This document shows, piece after piece, positions 10,199 through 19,926 of a DNA stretch of 64,000 bases (its first letter is position 1; each line of letters begins with the position of its first letter). The stretch spans positions 62,001 through 126,000 of the forward strand of contig NZ_QGKU01000047.1 in NCBI RefSeq assembly GCF_003172915.1, given 5' to 3'. The DNA comes from Meridianimarinicoccus roseus (lineage in GTDB: Bacteria; Pseudomonadota; Alphaproteobacteria; Rhodobacterales; Rhodobacteraceae). A program made the position numbers and the translations under genes. The notes below the pieces were generated by a model, which saw nothing but the letters and a program-made list of their open reading frames with translations, was not told the DNA's origin and ran no database searches.

Positions 10199-11370
10199 GG
10201 CCGCTCGATGGCGACAGCCGTCGCCTCGCCCCCGCCGATGCAGATGGCGGCGACCCCGCGCTTGAGGTCGTGCCGTTCCAGCGCGTGCAGCAGCGTCACA
10301 AGTATGCGTGCACCCGACGCGCCGATCGGATGGCCCAGCGCGCAGGCCCCGCCATGCACGTTGACCACGTCATGCGGCAGGCCCATGTCCTGCATGAAGG
10401 CCATCGGCACCACGGCGAAGGCCTCGTTCACCTCCCACAAGTCCACATCGGACACCCGCCAGCCAACCCGGTCCAGAAGCTTGCGCGCGGCCGGAACAGG
10501 CGCAGTGGTGAACCAGCCCGGCGCCTGCGCGTGCCCGGCCTGCCCTGCGATCCGTGCACGCACCGGCAGGCCCTGCGCCCCGGCGACGTCGGCGCGCGCC
10601 AGCAGCAGCGCCGCCGCCCCGTCCGAGATCGACGAGGCATTGGCCGCCGTAACCGTGCCGCCCTCGCGGAAGGCCGGTTTCAGTTGCGGGATCTTCCCGG
10701 GCTGCGCCAGTCCGGGCTGTTCGTCCCGGTCCACGACCTGCGCGCCCTTGCGATGCGGTACCGCGACCAGGGCGATCTCGGCGTCGAACGCGCCGCCGGT
10801 CTGCGCCGCCAGCGCCCGTTCGAGGGACGCCACAGCATAGGCGTCCTGCATGTCCCGCGTGAACTGGTAGTGCGCCGCGCAATCCTCGGCGAAGGTGCCC
10901 ATCAGGCGGCCCTTGTCATAGGCGTCCTCCAGACCGTCCAGGAACATGCTGTCCACCGCGCCGACATGGCCCAGCCGCGCGCCGCCGCGCATCTTCGGCA
11001 GCAGGTAGGGGGCGCCCGACATGCTTTCCATGCCGCCCGCGACGATCAGCCCGGCGCGGCCCAGCGCCAGCGCGTCGTCGGCCTGCATGACCGCCGCCAT
11101 GCCCGATCCGCACATCTTGTTCACCGTGATCGCGGGCGTCGCGTCACCCAACCCGCCGGCATATCCGGCCTGCCGCGCGGGCGCCTGACCCTGACCTGCG
11201 GGCAGCACGCAGCCCATCACGCAGCCGTCGACCGCATCGGGCCGTGCCCCTGCCCCGGCCAGCGCGGCGGCGATGGCCGCGCCGCCCAGCTGAGGGGCCT
11301 CCAGAGGGGCCAGACCGCCCATCAGACCACCCATCGCGGTGCGCGCCGCACCGCAGATCACTGTGCCCAT
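10195..11370 (-). CDS. acetyl-CoA C-acetyltransferase (thiolase II family)
   Basis: Condenses or cleaves acetoacetyl-CoA and longer 3-ketoacyl-CoA. It has 391 residues, the usual thiolase length. The catalytic set is complete: Cys87 in NKMCGSGM, His347 in GHPIGASG and Cys377 in CIGGGEA. The ATG at 11370 has GGAGA upstream; an in-frame start 42 bp earlier adds no homology. It could serve PHB synthesis, ketogenesis or acyl-CoA degradation. No phaB or fadB neighbour decides between them, so no symbol is given. Confidence 0.92.
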   Translation of the reverse strand: MGTVICGAARTAMGGLMGGLAPLEAPQLGGAAIAAALAGAGARPDAVDGCVMGCVLPAGQGQAPARQAGYAGGLGDATPAITVNKMCGSGMAAVMQADDALALGRAGLIVAGGMESMSGAPYLLPKMRGGARLGHVGAVDSMFLDGLEDAYDKGRLMGTFAEDCAAHYQFTRDMQDAYAVASLERALAAQTGGAFDAEIALVAVPHRKGAQVVDRDEQPGLAQPGKIPQLKPAFREGGTVTAANASSISDGAAALLLARADVAGAQGLPVRARIAGQAGHAQAPGWFTTAPVPAARKLLDRVGWRVSDVDLWEVNEAFAVVPMAFMQDMGLPHDVVNVHGGACALGHPIGASGARILVTLLHALERHDLKRGVAAICIGGGEATAVAIERP

Positions 11371-11465
11371 GCCGTCTCCGTTCCTGTGCCATTGCGGGGA
11401 TGTGGAAACCACTTGGTAAGACCTCGGCCCTAGCCTGTCAAAACGCGATGGAAGGGAGCGGCAGG

Positions 11466-11810
11466 ATGAACCTAGACCACGAAGTGAAGGGAGACGTGCT
11501 GGTGATCACACCGGCCGACCGCCGCATCGATGCGGCGGTCGCGATCCAGTTCAAGGACCGGATGCGCGAAATGTCCGCCACGGCGGGCGACCGGATCGTG
11601 CTGGATCTCGGGCAGGTCGATTTTGTGGACAGCAGCGGGCTGGGCGCCATCGTCGCGGCCATGAAACAACTGGGCCAGGGTTCCCGGCTGGAACTCGCCG
11701 CGCTGACTCCGAACGTGGCCAAGGTGTTCCGTCTGACCCGAATGGACACGGTGTTCCCGATCCACGACAGCGTGGACGCCGCCCTCGGGGCGGCGGTAAG
11801 CCATGGATGA
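11466..11810 (+). CDS. STAS-domain anti-sigma factor antagonist
   Basis: A 114-residue STAS protein of the SpoIIAA/RsbV type, which in its unphosphorylated form sequesters an anti-sigma kinase. VDFVDSSGLGAIV carries the phosphorylation site at Ser56/Ser57. The next gene, overlapping by 8 bp, encodes the matching HATPase kinase, so the two are a partner-switching pair. ATG 11466 has AGGG-type spacing from GGGAGCGGCAGG. Neither a PP2C phosphatase nor a sigma factor lies next to them, so the controlled target is unknown. Confidence 0.92.
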   Translation: MNLDHEVKGDVLVITPADRRIDAAVAIQFKDRMREMSATAGDRIVLDLGQVDFVDSSGLGAIVAAMKQLGQGSRLELAALTPNVAKVFRLTRMDTVFPIHDSVDAALGAAVSHG

Positions 11811-12291
11811 TGCCGCGCTTCGTGCCGCCGCGGACTGTGGCGGCGCGGGGGCGGCGGGCGATGTATCATTGGCTGTCACCGCCACGCCGCAAGGGGTGCG
11901 AGAGGCGCTGATCCGCCTGCGGCGCGATCTGACGGCGGCCGGGCTGGCGCCCGACGATGTCGGCACGGCGGAAATGGTGCTGGCCGAGGTGATGAACAAC
12001 ATCGTGGAACATGCCTATGCCGGATGCAGCGGGGCGCAGCTCGAACTGCGGCTTCGGGTGTGCCGGGGTGGCGGCGGGCTGTCTGTGCATGCCCGCGACA
12101 CCGGGGCGGCGATGCCCGGCGGCACTCTGCCGGAAGGCGCGCCGCACCGACTCGATGTGGGAATGGAGGATCTTCCCGAGGGCGGCTTCGGCTGGGCGCT
12201 GATCCGCACGCTGACCGAAGATCTGACCTATCGCCGCGCCGGGGGCGAGAACCACCTGAATTTCCGCGTACCGCTGCCGGAACTGATCTGA
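11803..12291 (+). CDS. anti-sigma regulatory factor / serine kinase (HATPase_c, RsbW/SpoIIAB-like)
   Basis: A 162-residue GHKL ATPase-fold protein. The N-box is LAEVMNNIVEHAY and the later Gly motif is GGFGWALIRTL, giving ATP binding typical of RsbW-type kinases. It should phosphorylate the overlapping upstream STAS antagonist and bind a sigma factor or another effector. The N-terminal 25 residues are Ala/Gly-rich and poorly defined. Family assignment is firm; the target is not visible. Confidence 0.88.
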   Translation: MDDAALRAAADCGGAGAAGDVSLAVTATPQGVREALIRLRRDLTAAGLAPDDVGTAEMVLAEVMNNIVEHAYAGCSGAQLELRLRVCRGGGGLSVHARDTGAAMPGGTLPEGAPHRLDVGMEDLPEGGFGWALIRTLTEDLTYRRAGGENHLNFRVPLPELI

Positions 12292-12503
12292 ACCGGCGCG
12301 CTGCGGCCCCTCTTGCGCGGCGGCGCCGCGACCTGCTCGCCATCGCACCCGCGCGGTCCCGCGGGGCGTGAGAAGGCCCTGCGGCTGCCGCCATGAGGCC
12401 CGGAATTCGGCGGGGCACAGGGGGCCAAACTGCCGACCTTCTATCCGGCGGGCGTGCTCGCGCCCGTACCCGGCCTCCGGCGCGGCGAACCGCCCGAACG
12501 CGC

Positions 12504-12531
12504 TTGCACCCGCACCCGCTTTGCCTATCGT
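12504..12531 (+). promoter_or_regulatory. candidate promoter for the gamma-glutamyltransferase gene
   Basis: TTGCAC (12504-12509), 16-nt spacer, TATCGT (12526-12531), 28 nt before the ATG. The rest of the 268-bp gap (12292-12559) is very GC-rich and I see no gene in it. Confidence 0.45.
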
Positions 12532-12559
12532 GACGCAAAACCACAAAACGGGGGGCCAC

Positions 12560-14140
12560 ATGCGCGATTTCCATTTTCCGGGCAGGTCGGCGGTCTACGC
12601 AACCAACGGAATGTGCGCGACCTCGCACCCACTGGCCGCGAAAACCGCCATCGACCTGCTGCAACAGGGCGGCAACGCGGTGGATGCCGCGATCGGCGCC
12701 GCCGTTCTACTGGGCATCGCCGAGCCGCAGATGACCGGCCTTGGCGGCGACTGCTTCGCGCTGGTCAAACCCGCCGGCAGCGAGGAGGTGATCGCACTGA
12801 ACGGATCGGGCCGCGCCCCCGCCGCGCTAAGCGCGGATACGTTGCGCGAGGCGGGTCATAGCGCCATGCCACTGCGCGAGGCCGCCGCCGTCACACTGCC
12901 CGGCGCGGTCGACGCGTTCTGCCGCCTGTCCGAGAAGATGGGCACGCTAGGGCTGGACCGCACGCTCGCCCCCGCGATCCGCTATGCCGACCAGGGCATA
13001 CCCGTCGCGCCGCGCGTGGCGTTCGACTGGGCCTCCGACGCGGCCAGCCTGCAGGGCGACGCGCGCACCCATTTCCTTCTGGACGGCGCGGTGCCACGGC
13101 CGGGGCAGGTATTCCGCGCACCCGGCCAGGCCGAGGTGCTGCGCCGCATCGCGCGGGACGGACGCGCGGCCTTCTACGAGGGCGAGATCGCGGCCGAGAT
13201 GACCCGGACCCTGCGCGCCGCAGGCGGCGTGCACACCGAAGCCGACTTCGCCGCCGTCGAAGCGACTTGGGACTCACCCGTAACCGGCACCTACAAGGAC
13301 ACCGACCTGCTGGAGCATCCGCCGAACGGGCAGGGTGTCGCTGCGATCCTGATGGCCAACATCCTTGCGCAGTTCGACCTGCCGTCGCTCGACCCGTTCG
13401 GCGCGCAGCGCGCCCATATCGAGGCCGAGGCCGCCAAGCTGGCCTATGACGCGCGCAACCGTTTCGTCGCCGATCCCGCTCACATGACGCGGATGGCGCA
13501 TCTGCTGTCCAATGACACCGCCGCGCGCCTCGCCGCGCTGATCGACCCGCGGCGCGCCATGCCAGACCCTGGCCACGCGGCTGAAACGGTGCACCGCGAG
13601 ACGATATACATCACCGTGGTGGACCGGGACCGCATGGCGGTGTCGCTGATCTATTCCATCTTCCACGGCTTCGGGAGCGGCATCGCCACGCCGCGCCACG
13701 GCATCCTGCTGCACAACCGCGGCGCGGGCTTCAGCCTTGTGCCCGGCCACCCGAACGAGGCGGCGGGCGGCAAGCGACCGATGCACACGATCATTCCCGC
13801 CATGCTGCGCGAGGGCGGACGCATCACCCTGCCCTTCGGCGTAATGGGCGGCGCCTATCAGGCGAACGGGCATGCGCGCTTCCTGACCAACACGGTGGAT
13901 TACGGGATGGACCCGCAGGACGCCATCGACGCGCCGCGCAGCTTCTGGGACGCGGGCGACCTGAAGGTCGAACGCGGCTACGCGGACGCGGTCCGCGCCG
14001 AACTGGCCGAGATGGGTCACCGCGTCGTGGTGCCCGACACGCCCATCGGCGGCGCGCAGGCGATCCGGATCGACCCGGAGAGCGGCGTCCTGCAAGGCGG
14101 ATCCGACCCGCGCAAGGATGGCTGTGCGCTTGGCTACTGA
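12560..14140 (+). CDS. gamma-glutamyltransferase family protein (YwrD-like)
   Basis: An Ntn-hydrolase of 526 residues that self-cleaves at a threonine and then hydrolyses or transfers gamma-glutamyl groups, classically from glutathione. The probable nucleophile is Thr348 in ETIYITVVD. This matches the TTHYSVVD site of E. coli Ggt only partly and is closer to the DTVY form of the YwrD branch. GLGGDCFAL and FGSGIATP are family segments. There is no signal peptide, so it is probably cytoplasmic, unlike periplasmic Ggt. Start ATG 12560 follows GGGGGCC. The substrate may not be glutathione. Confidence 0.88.
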   Translation: MRDFHFPGRSAVYATNGMCATSHPLAAKTAIDLLQQGGNAVDAAIGAAVLLGIAEPQMTGLGGDCFALVKPAGSEEVIALNGSGRAPAALSADTLREAGHSAMPLREAAAVTLPGAVDAFCRLSEKMGTLGLDRTLAPAIRYADQGIPVAPRVAFDWASDAASLQGDARTHFLLDGAVPRPGQVFRAPGQAEVLRRIARDGRAAFYEGEIAAEMTRTLRAAGGVHTEADFAAVEATWDSPVTGTYKDTDLLEHPPNGQGVAAILMANILAQFDLPSLDPFGAQRAHIEAEAAKLAYDARNRFVADPAHMTRMAHLLSNDTAARLAALIDPRRAMPDPGHAAETVHRETIYITVVDRDRMAVSLIYSIFHGFGSGIATPRHGILLHNRGAGFSLVPGHPNEAAGGKRPMHTIIPAMLREGGRITLPFGVMGGAYQANGHARFLTNTVDYGMDPQDAIDAPRSFWDAGDLKVERGYADAVRAELAEMGHRVVVPDTPIGGAQAIRIDPESGVLQGGSDPRKDGCALGY

Positions 14141-14174
14141 ACCGGTCCGGCGCGCCAGTCCGGCGCGCCCGCCC

Positions 14175-14501
14175 TCAGTTCAGCTGCGCCTGAAGCGGGT
14201 AGACCCCGTTCTCGGGTTCGCCGAACATGTCCTCGAGATCGGGATGCTCGATCGGCTCTCCGCTCATGTCCGGCAGAAGGTTCTGCTCCGAGACATAGGC
14301 GACGTAGTAGCTTTGTTCGTTCTCCGCCAGCAGGTGGTAGAACGGCTGATCCTTCGACGGGCGGCTGTCCTCGGGAATGGCGTCATACCATTCCTCGGTG
14401 TTCGAAAACACCGCGTCGACATCGAACACCACCCCGCGAAACGGGTGCTTCTTGTGACGGACGACCTGCCCGAGGCGGTATTTGGCACGAGTCTTTAACA
14501 T
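14175..14501 (-). CDS. hspQ: heat shock protein HspQ (hemimethylated-DNA-binding/YccV family)
   Basis: A 108-residue protein of the HspQ family, which in enterobacteria promotes Lon-dependent proteolysis. Family sequence is clear: KYRLGQVVRHKKHPFRGVVFDVD and FYHLLAENEQSYYVAYVSEQNL. The start at 14501 follows GAAAGG; a longer frame to 14555 lacks homology. I saw no sigma-32-type promoter in the 81-bp divergent gap, so its heat control is unconfirmed. It converges on the gamma-glutamyltransferase gene. Confidence 0.93.
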   Translation of the reverse strand: MLKTRAKYRLGQVVRHKKHPFRGVVFDVDAVFSNTEEWYDAIPEDSRPSKDQPFYHLLAENEQSYYVAYVSEQNLLPDMSGEPIEHPDLEDMFGEPENGVYPLQAQLN

Positions 14502-14582
14502 CAAATTGCAACCTTTCGCCTGCCCCAATATGCCACAAACAGGGGTCGTGTCCATGCACGGGCCGACGCACCTGAGGAATTA

Positions 14583-15470
14583 GTGAACGTGAACCTCGCC
14601 CTGACCGTCCTTGAAATCGTGGCACCCGTCTTCATTCTGGGGGCCGTCGGCTTCGCCTGGATCAAGCTCGGCTTCGAATACCGGCTGCAGTTCGTCACCC
14701 AACTGGCGATGACACTGTCGGTTCCCTGCCTGATCTTCACCGCCCTGATGCAGACCGACATCGACCCGAAGGCGCTGGCCGATCTGTCGCTGGCCGCCGT
14801 GCTGGCATACGGCGCGGTCACGGCGGTCACGGCGGTGTTGGTGCGGGTGTTCAGCCTGGACATGCGGACTTTCCTGCCGCCGCTGATCTTCGGCAATACC
14901 GGCAATCTGGGGCTGCCGCTGGCGCTGTTCGCCTTCGGGGAAACCGGGCTGGGCTACGCGGTGGTCGTGTTCGCGGTGATGGCGGTGTGGTCCTTCACCT
15001 TCGGCGTCTGGGTGGTGTCGGGGGGCGGCTCACTTCTCAAAGTGCTGCGCGAACCGATGGTCGCGGCGACGCTGCTCGGCGCCCTGTTCCTGTGGCAGGG
15101 CTGGGAAACACCGCGGTTCCTGACAAACGCGCTGGAGCTGGTAGGGCAGATCGCGATTCCCGTCATGCTGATCACGCTGGGCGTCGCGGTGGCGCGCCTG
15201 CATCCGGGGCGGCTGGGCCTGTCGGTCGTGCTGTCGGCGCTGAAGCTGGTGATCTGCGTGGGCCTCGCCTGGGTGATCGGCCAGCAGTTCACGCTCGATC
15301 CGGTCGCCTTCGGGGTGCTGGTTCTCCAGGTCGGCACGCCGGTCGCAGTGACCTCCTACATGCTCGCCGAGAAGTACGGCGCCGATGCCGACGCGGTGGC
15401 GGGTCTTGTCGTCACCTCCACACTGATGGCGGTGGTCGCGCTGCCCGGCGTGCTCGCCGCCGTGCTCTAG
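14583..15470 (+). CDS. AEC family transporter (auxin efflux carrier type)
   Basis: Integral inner-membrane protein of 295 residues with about ten hydrophobic segments in the two-bundle AEC layout. Family members move malate, malonate or other organic acids; the substrate here is unknown. The motif FGNTGNLGLPLALFAFGE matches the conserved AEC N-terminal bundle, and VGTPVAVTSYMLAEKYGAD the C-terminal one. The start is GTG 14583, with another in-frame GTG two codons later; neither has a strong Shine-Dalgarno. Confidence 0.88.
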   Translation: MNVNLALTVLEIVAPVFILGAVGFAWIKLGFEYRLQFVTQLAMTLSVPCLIFTALMQTDIDPKALADLSLAAVLAYGAVTAVTAVLVRVFSLDMRTFLPPLIFGNTGNLGLPLALFAFGETGLGYAVVVFAVMAVWSFTFGVWVVSGGGSLLKVLREPMVAATLLGALFLWQGWETPRFLTNALELVGQIAIPVMLITLGVAVARLHPGRLGLSVVLSALKLVICVGLAWVIGQQFTLDPVAFGVLVLQVGTPVAVTSYMLAEKYGADADAVAGLVVTSTLMAVVALPGVLAAVL

Positions 15471-15556
15471 GCGCGCCCTGGCGCAACCTCGTTTTTGCGT
15501 TTCAGTTTGGCAGGCTTTTCGATAGACTGACGCAAAATAAAATGCGTGAGGCAGAA

Positions 15557-16138
15557 ATGAGCAGTCGTCTTGCCGCGCTGGCCCTGGTCGCGCTTCTCAG
15601 CGCGTGTGGCGGGTCCAAATCCCCGCCCCGCAACCTCGACAATGCGTGCAGCATAGTCGATCAACGCCCCAGTTACCTTCGCGCCTTCAAGCGCACGGAA
15701 TCGAAATGGGGCGTGCCCGTCCCCGTGCAGATGGCCGTGATCCATCAGGAAAGCAAGTTCGACGGCGACGCGCGCACCCCGCACCGCTACGCGCTTGGCG
15801 TGATCCCGATGGGCCGCCAGTCTTCCGCCTTCGGTTATTCCCAGGCCCTCGACGGCACGTGGGAGGATTACAAGAGGGCGCAGGGCCGCTGGCGCGCCAG
15901 CCGGTCGAACATTCACGACGCGACCGATTTCATGGGCTGGTACATGAACGAGACCCAGCGCCGGAATGGCATTTCCAAGTCGGACGCGCGCAACCAGTAT
16001 CTCGCCTACCACGAAGGCCACGGCGGCTATGCTCGGGGCAGCTATACCCGGAAAAGCTGGCTGGTCCGGGTTGCCGGACGGGTGCAGGACCGCGCCTACA
16101 TGTACGACCGGCAACTGAAAGCCTGCGGCAAGATCTGA
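15557..16138 (+). CDS. SLT-domain lytic transglycosylase lipoprotein
   Basis: A 193-residue outer-membrane or periplasmic lipoprotein. The lipobox LLSAC puts the lipidated cysteine at residue 17. The SLT fold follows, with the catalytic glutamate in IHQESKF (Glu65), then SAFGYSQALDGTW and YLAYHEGHGGYARGSY, as in the transglycosylase SLT family that cleaves peptidoglycan glycan strands. ATG 15557 was preferred over 15542 because TGAGG sits 7 nt upstream of it. It converges on lolA with a 7-bp gap. Confidence 0.9.
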   Translation: MSSRLAALALVALLSACGGSKSPPRNLDNACSIVDQRPSYLRAFKRTESKWGVPVPVQMAVIHQESKFDGDARTPHRYALGVIPMGRQSSAFGYSQALDGTWEDYKRAQGRWRASRSNIHDATDFMGWYMNETQRRNGISKSDARNQYLAYHEGHGGYARGSYTRKSWLVRVAGRVQDRAYMYDRQLKACGKI

Positions 16139-16145
16139 CCAGTCG

Positions 16146-16763
16146 CTACTGGCGCTTTTCGGTTTCGAACGGGATGCTGAACAGAAAATCTGACAGCTCG
16201 GCCCGCGGCTGCAGCGGCCCCAGCAACGTGCGGGTCTGCTCGCCGCTTTCCGAAATGATCATCCATTCCGCCAGCCGGATCGGATCGTTCTCGAAATAGA
16301 GGTAGATGCGCCCATACTCCGGATTGTCCGGATCTTGCGCCTGCACGATAGTGCGCCCGTTCTGCTCGCCGTGCCCCGTGACCATGCGTGCCCGCGTCAG
16401 ATCGACATTACGGTCAAGGATGATCGCCAGCGGCGTGCTGCGCAGCGGGTATTGCTCCGGCGCGCCGCTGCCGCGTCCGTCGAACACCGCGATCTGCCCG
16501 CCACTGGCAAGCACCAGCGTGTCCTGCTGCGGCGGGTCGTATTCGAAGCGGATGCGCCCAGGCCGCTTGATGTAGAGCGTCCCGCCCAGCCGCGAGCCAT
16601 CGGCATTGATCTGCGTGAACCGCGCTTCGGCCGCGCCGATATCGCCGAGGTAATCGGACAGCACCGGCAGCGACAGCCGTTCCGCCGCGGCGGGCAGGGC
16701 GGCAAAGGTCGAACCAAAGGCGAGGGCGGCAAGCGCGGCGGCGCTGCGAAGACGTGACATCAT
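16146..16763 (-). CDS. lolA: outer-membrane lipoprotein carrier protein LolA
   Basis: Periplasmic chaperone carrying lipoproteins from LolCDE to the outer membrane. 205 residues, with a signal peptide ending PAAA-ER near residue 25. The LolA fold signatures are GTLYIKRPGRIRFEYDPP and the later DPIRLAEWMI. It follows ftsK on the same strand, a common proteobacterial order, after a 245-bp gap (16764-17008) in which I see no gene. The start is one of two adjacent ATGs (16763/16760), with no strong Shine-Dalgarno. Confidence 0.9.
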   Translation of the reverse strand: MMSRLRSAAALAALAFGSTFAALPAAAERLSLPVLSDYLGDIGAAEARFTQINADGSRLGGTLYIKRPGRIRFEYDPPQQDTLVLASGGQIAVFDGRGSGAPEQYPLRSTPLAIILDRNVDLTRARMVTGHGEQNGRTIVQAQDPDNPEYGRIYLYFENDPIRLAEWMIISESGEQTRTLLGPLQPRAELSDFLFSIPFETEKRQ

Positions 16764-17008
16764 GGCGTCAGATATACGCGCCCCGCGCCCGGGTTGCATC
16801 CCCCTTGCAAGGTCACGAACGCGTGCCGAAGGCGATCATCACGCAACAAAGGGGCGCCCACGCGACGCCCACAACAATCCCGCGGCGCATTGGCAGGCTT
16901 TCGGCGGCACCGCACACGCCCGCGTGCCGCCATTCCGCGATACCGTGAAAAGTGCGGAAAAGAACGGGGTCGGGTGGGAAGGACCGGCGCGGACTGGAAC
17001 GGGCGGCG

Positions 17009-19912
17009 TCAGTCGCGCTCCCGCTCCGGCACCAGGACCTCGCGCTTGCCGACATGGTTGGCGGGGCTGACAAGGCCCGCGTCCTCCATCTGTTCGACCA
17101 GCCTCGCGGCCTTGTTGTAACCGATCGCCAGCTTCCGCTGGATGTAGCTGGTGGAACATTTGCGATCGTTGATGACCACCTGCACCGCCTGATCGTAGAG
17201 CGCGTCCTCGCCCCCGGTGTTGCCGCCAAGGCCCAGCACCGCATCGATCTCGGCCTCGCGGTCATCCTCGGGCCCGTCCGCGACACCGCCGACATAGGAG
17301 GGAGGGCCGTACGATTTCAGATGGTTGACGACTTCCTCGACCTCTTCGTCGCTGACGAAGGGAGCGTGGATGCGGGTGATCCGCCCGCCACCGGCCATGT
17401 AAAGCATATCCCCCATGCCCAGAAGCTGCTCCGCTCCCTGCTCGCCCAGGATCGTGCGGCTGTCGATCTTCGAGGTGACCTGGAAGCTGATCCGGGTGGG
17501 GAAGTTTGCCTTGATCGTGCCGGTGATAACGTCCACCGACGGGCGCTGCGTGGCCATGATCAGGTGGATGCCGCTCGCCCGCGCCATCTGCGCCAGCCGC
17601 TGGATGCAGGCCTCGATCTCCTTGCCCGCGACCATCATCAGGTCGGCCATCTCGTCAACGATCACGACGATATAGGGCAGCGTCTCGGGCGCGAACTGCT
17701 CGGTCTCGAAGACCGGATCGCCCGTCTCGTCGTCGAACCCGGTCTGCACCGTGCGCGAGAACATCTCGCCCTTCTCCAGCGTCGCGCGGACCTTGCCGTT
17801 ATACCCTTCGATATTGCGCACGCCCATCTTGGACATCTTGCGATAGCGGTCCTCCATCTCGGCCACGACCCATTTCAGGGCCACGACGGCCTTCTTGGGG
17901 TCCGTGACCACGGGGGACAGCAGATGCGGAATGTCATCGTAAACCGACAGCTCCAGCATCTTCGGGTCAATCATGATCAGTCGGCATTCGTCCGGCGTCA
18001 GCTTGTAGAGCAGCGACAGGATCATCGTATTGATCGCCACCGACTTGCCCGACCCGGTGGTCCCCGCGATCAGCAGATGAGGCATCTTGGCAAGGTTCGC
18101 CACGATGCTTTCCCCGCCGATATCCTTGCCGAGCGCCAGCGGCAGGCGCAGCTTGCTGTCGCCGAAATCCCGCGCGCTCAGGATCTCGCGCAGCAGCACC
18201 ATCTCGCGGTTGTCATTGGGAAGCTCGATCCCGATGACGGACCGGCCCGGCACGGTAGACACCCGCGCCGACAGCGCCGACATGGACCGCGCGATGTCGT
18301 CCGCCAGCCCGATCACCCGGCTGGCCTTCAGGCCCGGCGCCGGTTCAAGCTCGTACATCGTGACGACGGGACCGGGGCGCACCGAAACGATGTCGCCCTT
18401 CACGCCGTAATCCTCCAGCACGTTCTCCAGCATCCGCGCATTTTCTTCCAGCGCCTCGTCCGACAGGTAGAGCCGTTCCACCGTCGCCGGATCGCGCAGC
18501 AGCGACAGCGGCGGCGGGTCGTAATCGTCCTCGGCCGGCGGCGTGAACTGCAATGGCGGCTGGCTTTCGGCCTGCGCGCGCGCAGAGGGCGCAGGGCGCC
18601 GGACGGCGGCGTGCTGCACGACCGGCGCTTTCGGCGCTGCGCGCGGGATCGCGGCGGGCGCCGGCTCCTCGGGCATGTCCATGTCGGAGGCCGGGTCGAT
18701 CGCAGGCAGGTCAGCCTCCGGCAGATCGTAGAACGCGGCATCAGCGGCGAAATCATCGGCTTCGGCGGCATCGTCAGCCGGACCGAACGCCTGCCCCGCC
18801 GCCTCGGGCGCCGACGCGGGGCGAGTCAGGACGGGCTCGCGACGGGCGCGGGTTTCGGCGGCGCGTGCGCGGTCGGTGCGCAGCCGCGTGCGAATTGCGT
18901 CCGTGATCTTTGCACGCACACGATCCTGCCCGCCTTCGGGGTCGAACGGCAGATCGTCCTCGTCGTCGATATCGTCGAAGGGCTCCGACGCGGGCGGCGC
19001 GGCAAGGCGCGGCTGCGGGCGGCCCAGCGTGCGGGCGATCAGGCCCAGCTTCGGTTCGGGCGGCAATGTGATCTCGGGCGCGTCGAAATCGTCGTCATCG
19101 TCGAACACGGGATCGTCCGACGCCTCGCCGAACAGGTCGCGCCCGGTGTCGGCGCGGGCAACGCGCGGCTCAGCGGTGGCGGCGGCGGGCGCGGCCAGGG
19201 CCGCTTCGGCGCGGGCGGCGCGCCGGGCCTCGCGGCGCGCGGCAAGCCCGTCGCGTGCCCGGCCCGCCCGGTCGCCCGCCCCGCGCACCAACTGGTCGAA
19301 GGCGAACAGGACGCCCAGCCCGAGGAACCGAAGCGCACCGCCGGTTTCGGCGCGCGTCGCGCCCAGAACGAACAGGCCCATGGCCAGCAGCCCCAGCGCC
19401 AGCCCCGCCGACGCCGCGATCAGCCCATAGGCGGGCGACATCGGCACCAGCCCCAGAAGAACGCCCAGCCCGGTATCGCCAAACAGCCCGCCCAGCCCGA
19501 AACTGTGGGTCCAGTCAGGCCCCGGCGGCACCGTCGCGGCATAGAGCGACGCCACCGCCACCCACAGCGGCGCAAACACAAGCCGACCGAACGCGCGCTC
19601 CTCGCCCCGGTGCAGCACGAAGCGCAGCCCCCAGGCGCCCGCCGTCGCCACCAGCGCCCAGGACCCCGCCCCGAGGATCACGTAGAGCGGCGCCGCGACA
19701 TAGGCCCCGAACGTGCCCAGCCAGTTCTGCGGTGCGCTGGACGAGGTGCCAAGGAAGCTGGGATCGGTCGGCGCATAGGAACCGAGCGCAAGGCCCAGCA
19801 CCACAGCCACGGCCAGCAGGGCCAGCCCGGCCAGTTCCCAGGCGCGCCGTTCCAGGATGGCCTGGGTCGCTTCGTCAAACAGCGGGTCACGGGAACGGGT
19901 CTGGAAAGCCAT
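17009..19912 (-). CDS. ftsK: DNA translocase FtsK
   Basis: Septum-anchored ATP-driven DNA pump coordinating chromosome dimer resolution with division. 967 residues. Four to five membrane helices lie in residues 25-195, followed by a long Ala/Asp/Pro-rich linker to about 450 and the RecA-like motor. Walker A is GTTGSGKS near residue 617 and Walker B is [12 protein letters not shown]. The C-terminal gamma winged helix ([24 protein letters not shown]) recognises KOPS. It starts 14 bp after the upstream aminotransferase and is likely co-transcribed with it; lolA lies downstream. Confidence 0.97.
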   Translation of the reverse strand: MAFQTRSRDPLFDEATQAILERRAWELAGLALLAVAVVLGLALGSYAPTDPSFLGTSSSAPQNWLGTFGAYVAAPLYVILGAGSWALVATAGAWGLRFVLHRGEERAFGRLVFAPLWVAVASLYAATVPPGPDWTHSFGLGGLFGDTGLGVLLGLVPMSPAYGLIAASAGLALGLLAMGLFVLGATRAETGGALRFLGLGVLFAFDQLVRGAGDRAGRARDGLAARREARRAARAEAALAAPAAATAEPRVARADTGRDLFGEASDDPVFDDDDDFDAPEITLPPEPKLGLIARTLGRPQPRLAAPPASEPFDDIDDEDDLPFDPEGGQDRVRAKITDAIRTRLRTDRARAAETRARREPVLTRPASAPEAAGQAFGPADDAAEADDFAADAAFYDLPEADLPAIDPASDMDMPEEPAPAAIPRAAPKAPVVQHAAVRRPAPSARAQAESQPPLQFTPPAEDDYDPPPLSLLRDPATVERLYLSDEALEENARMLENVLEDYGVKGDIVSVRPGPVVTMYELEPAPGLKASRVIGLADDIARSMSALSARVSTVPGRSVIGIELPNDNREMVLLREILSARDFGDSKLRLPLALGKDIGGESIVANLAKMPHLLIAGTTGSGKSVAINTMILSLLYKLTPDECRLIMIDPKMLELSVYDDIPHLLSPVVTDPKKAVVALKWVVAEMEDRYRKMSKMGVRNIEGYNGKVRATLEKGEMFSRTVQTGFDDETGDPVFETEQFAPETLPYIVVIVDEMADLMMVAGKEIEACIQRLAQMARASGIHLIMATQRPSVDVITGTIKANFPTRISFQVTSKIDSRTILGEQGAEQLLGMGDMLYMAGGGRITRIHAPFVSDEEVEEVVNHLKSYGPPSYVGGVADGPEDDREAEIDAVLGLGGNTGGEDALYDQAVQVVINDRKCSTSYIQRKLAIGYNKAARLVEQMEDAGLVSPANHVGKREVLVPERERD

Positions 19913-19926
19913 CGGTCAGTTTCCTA

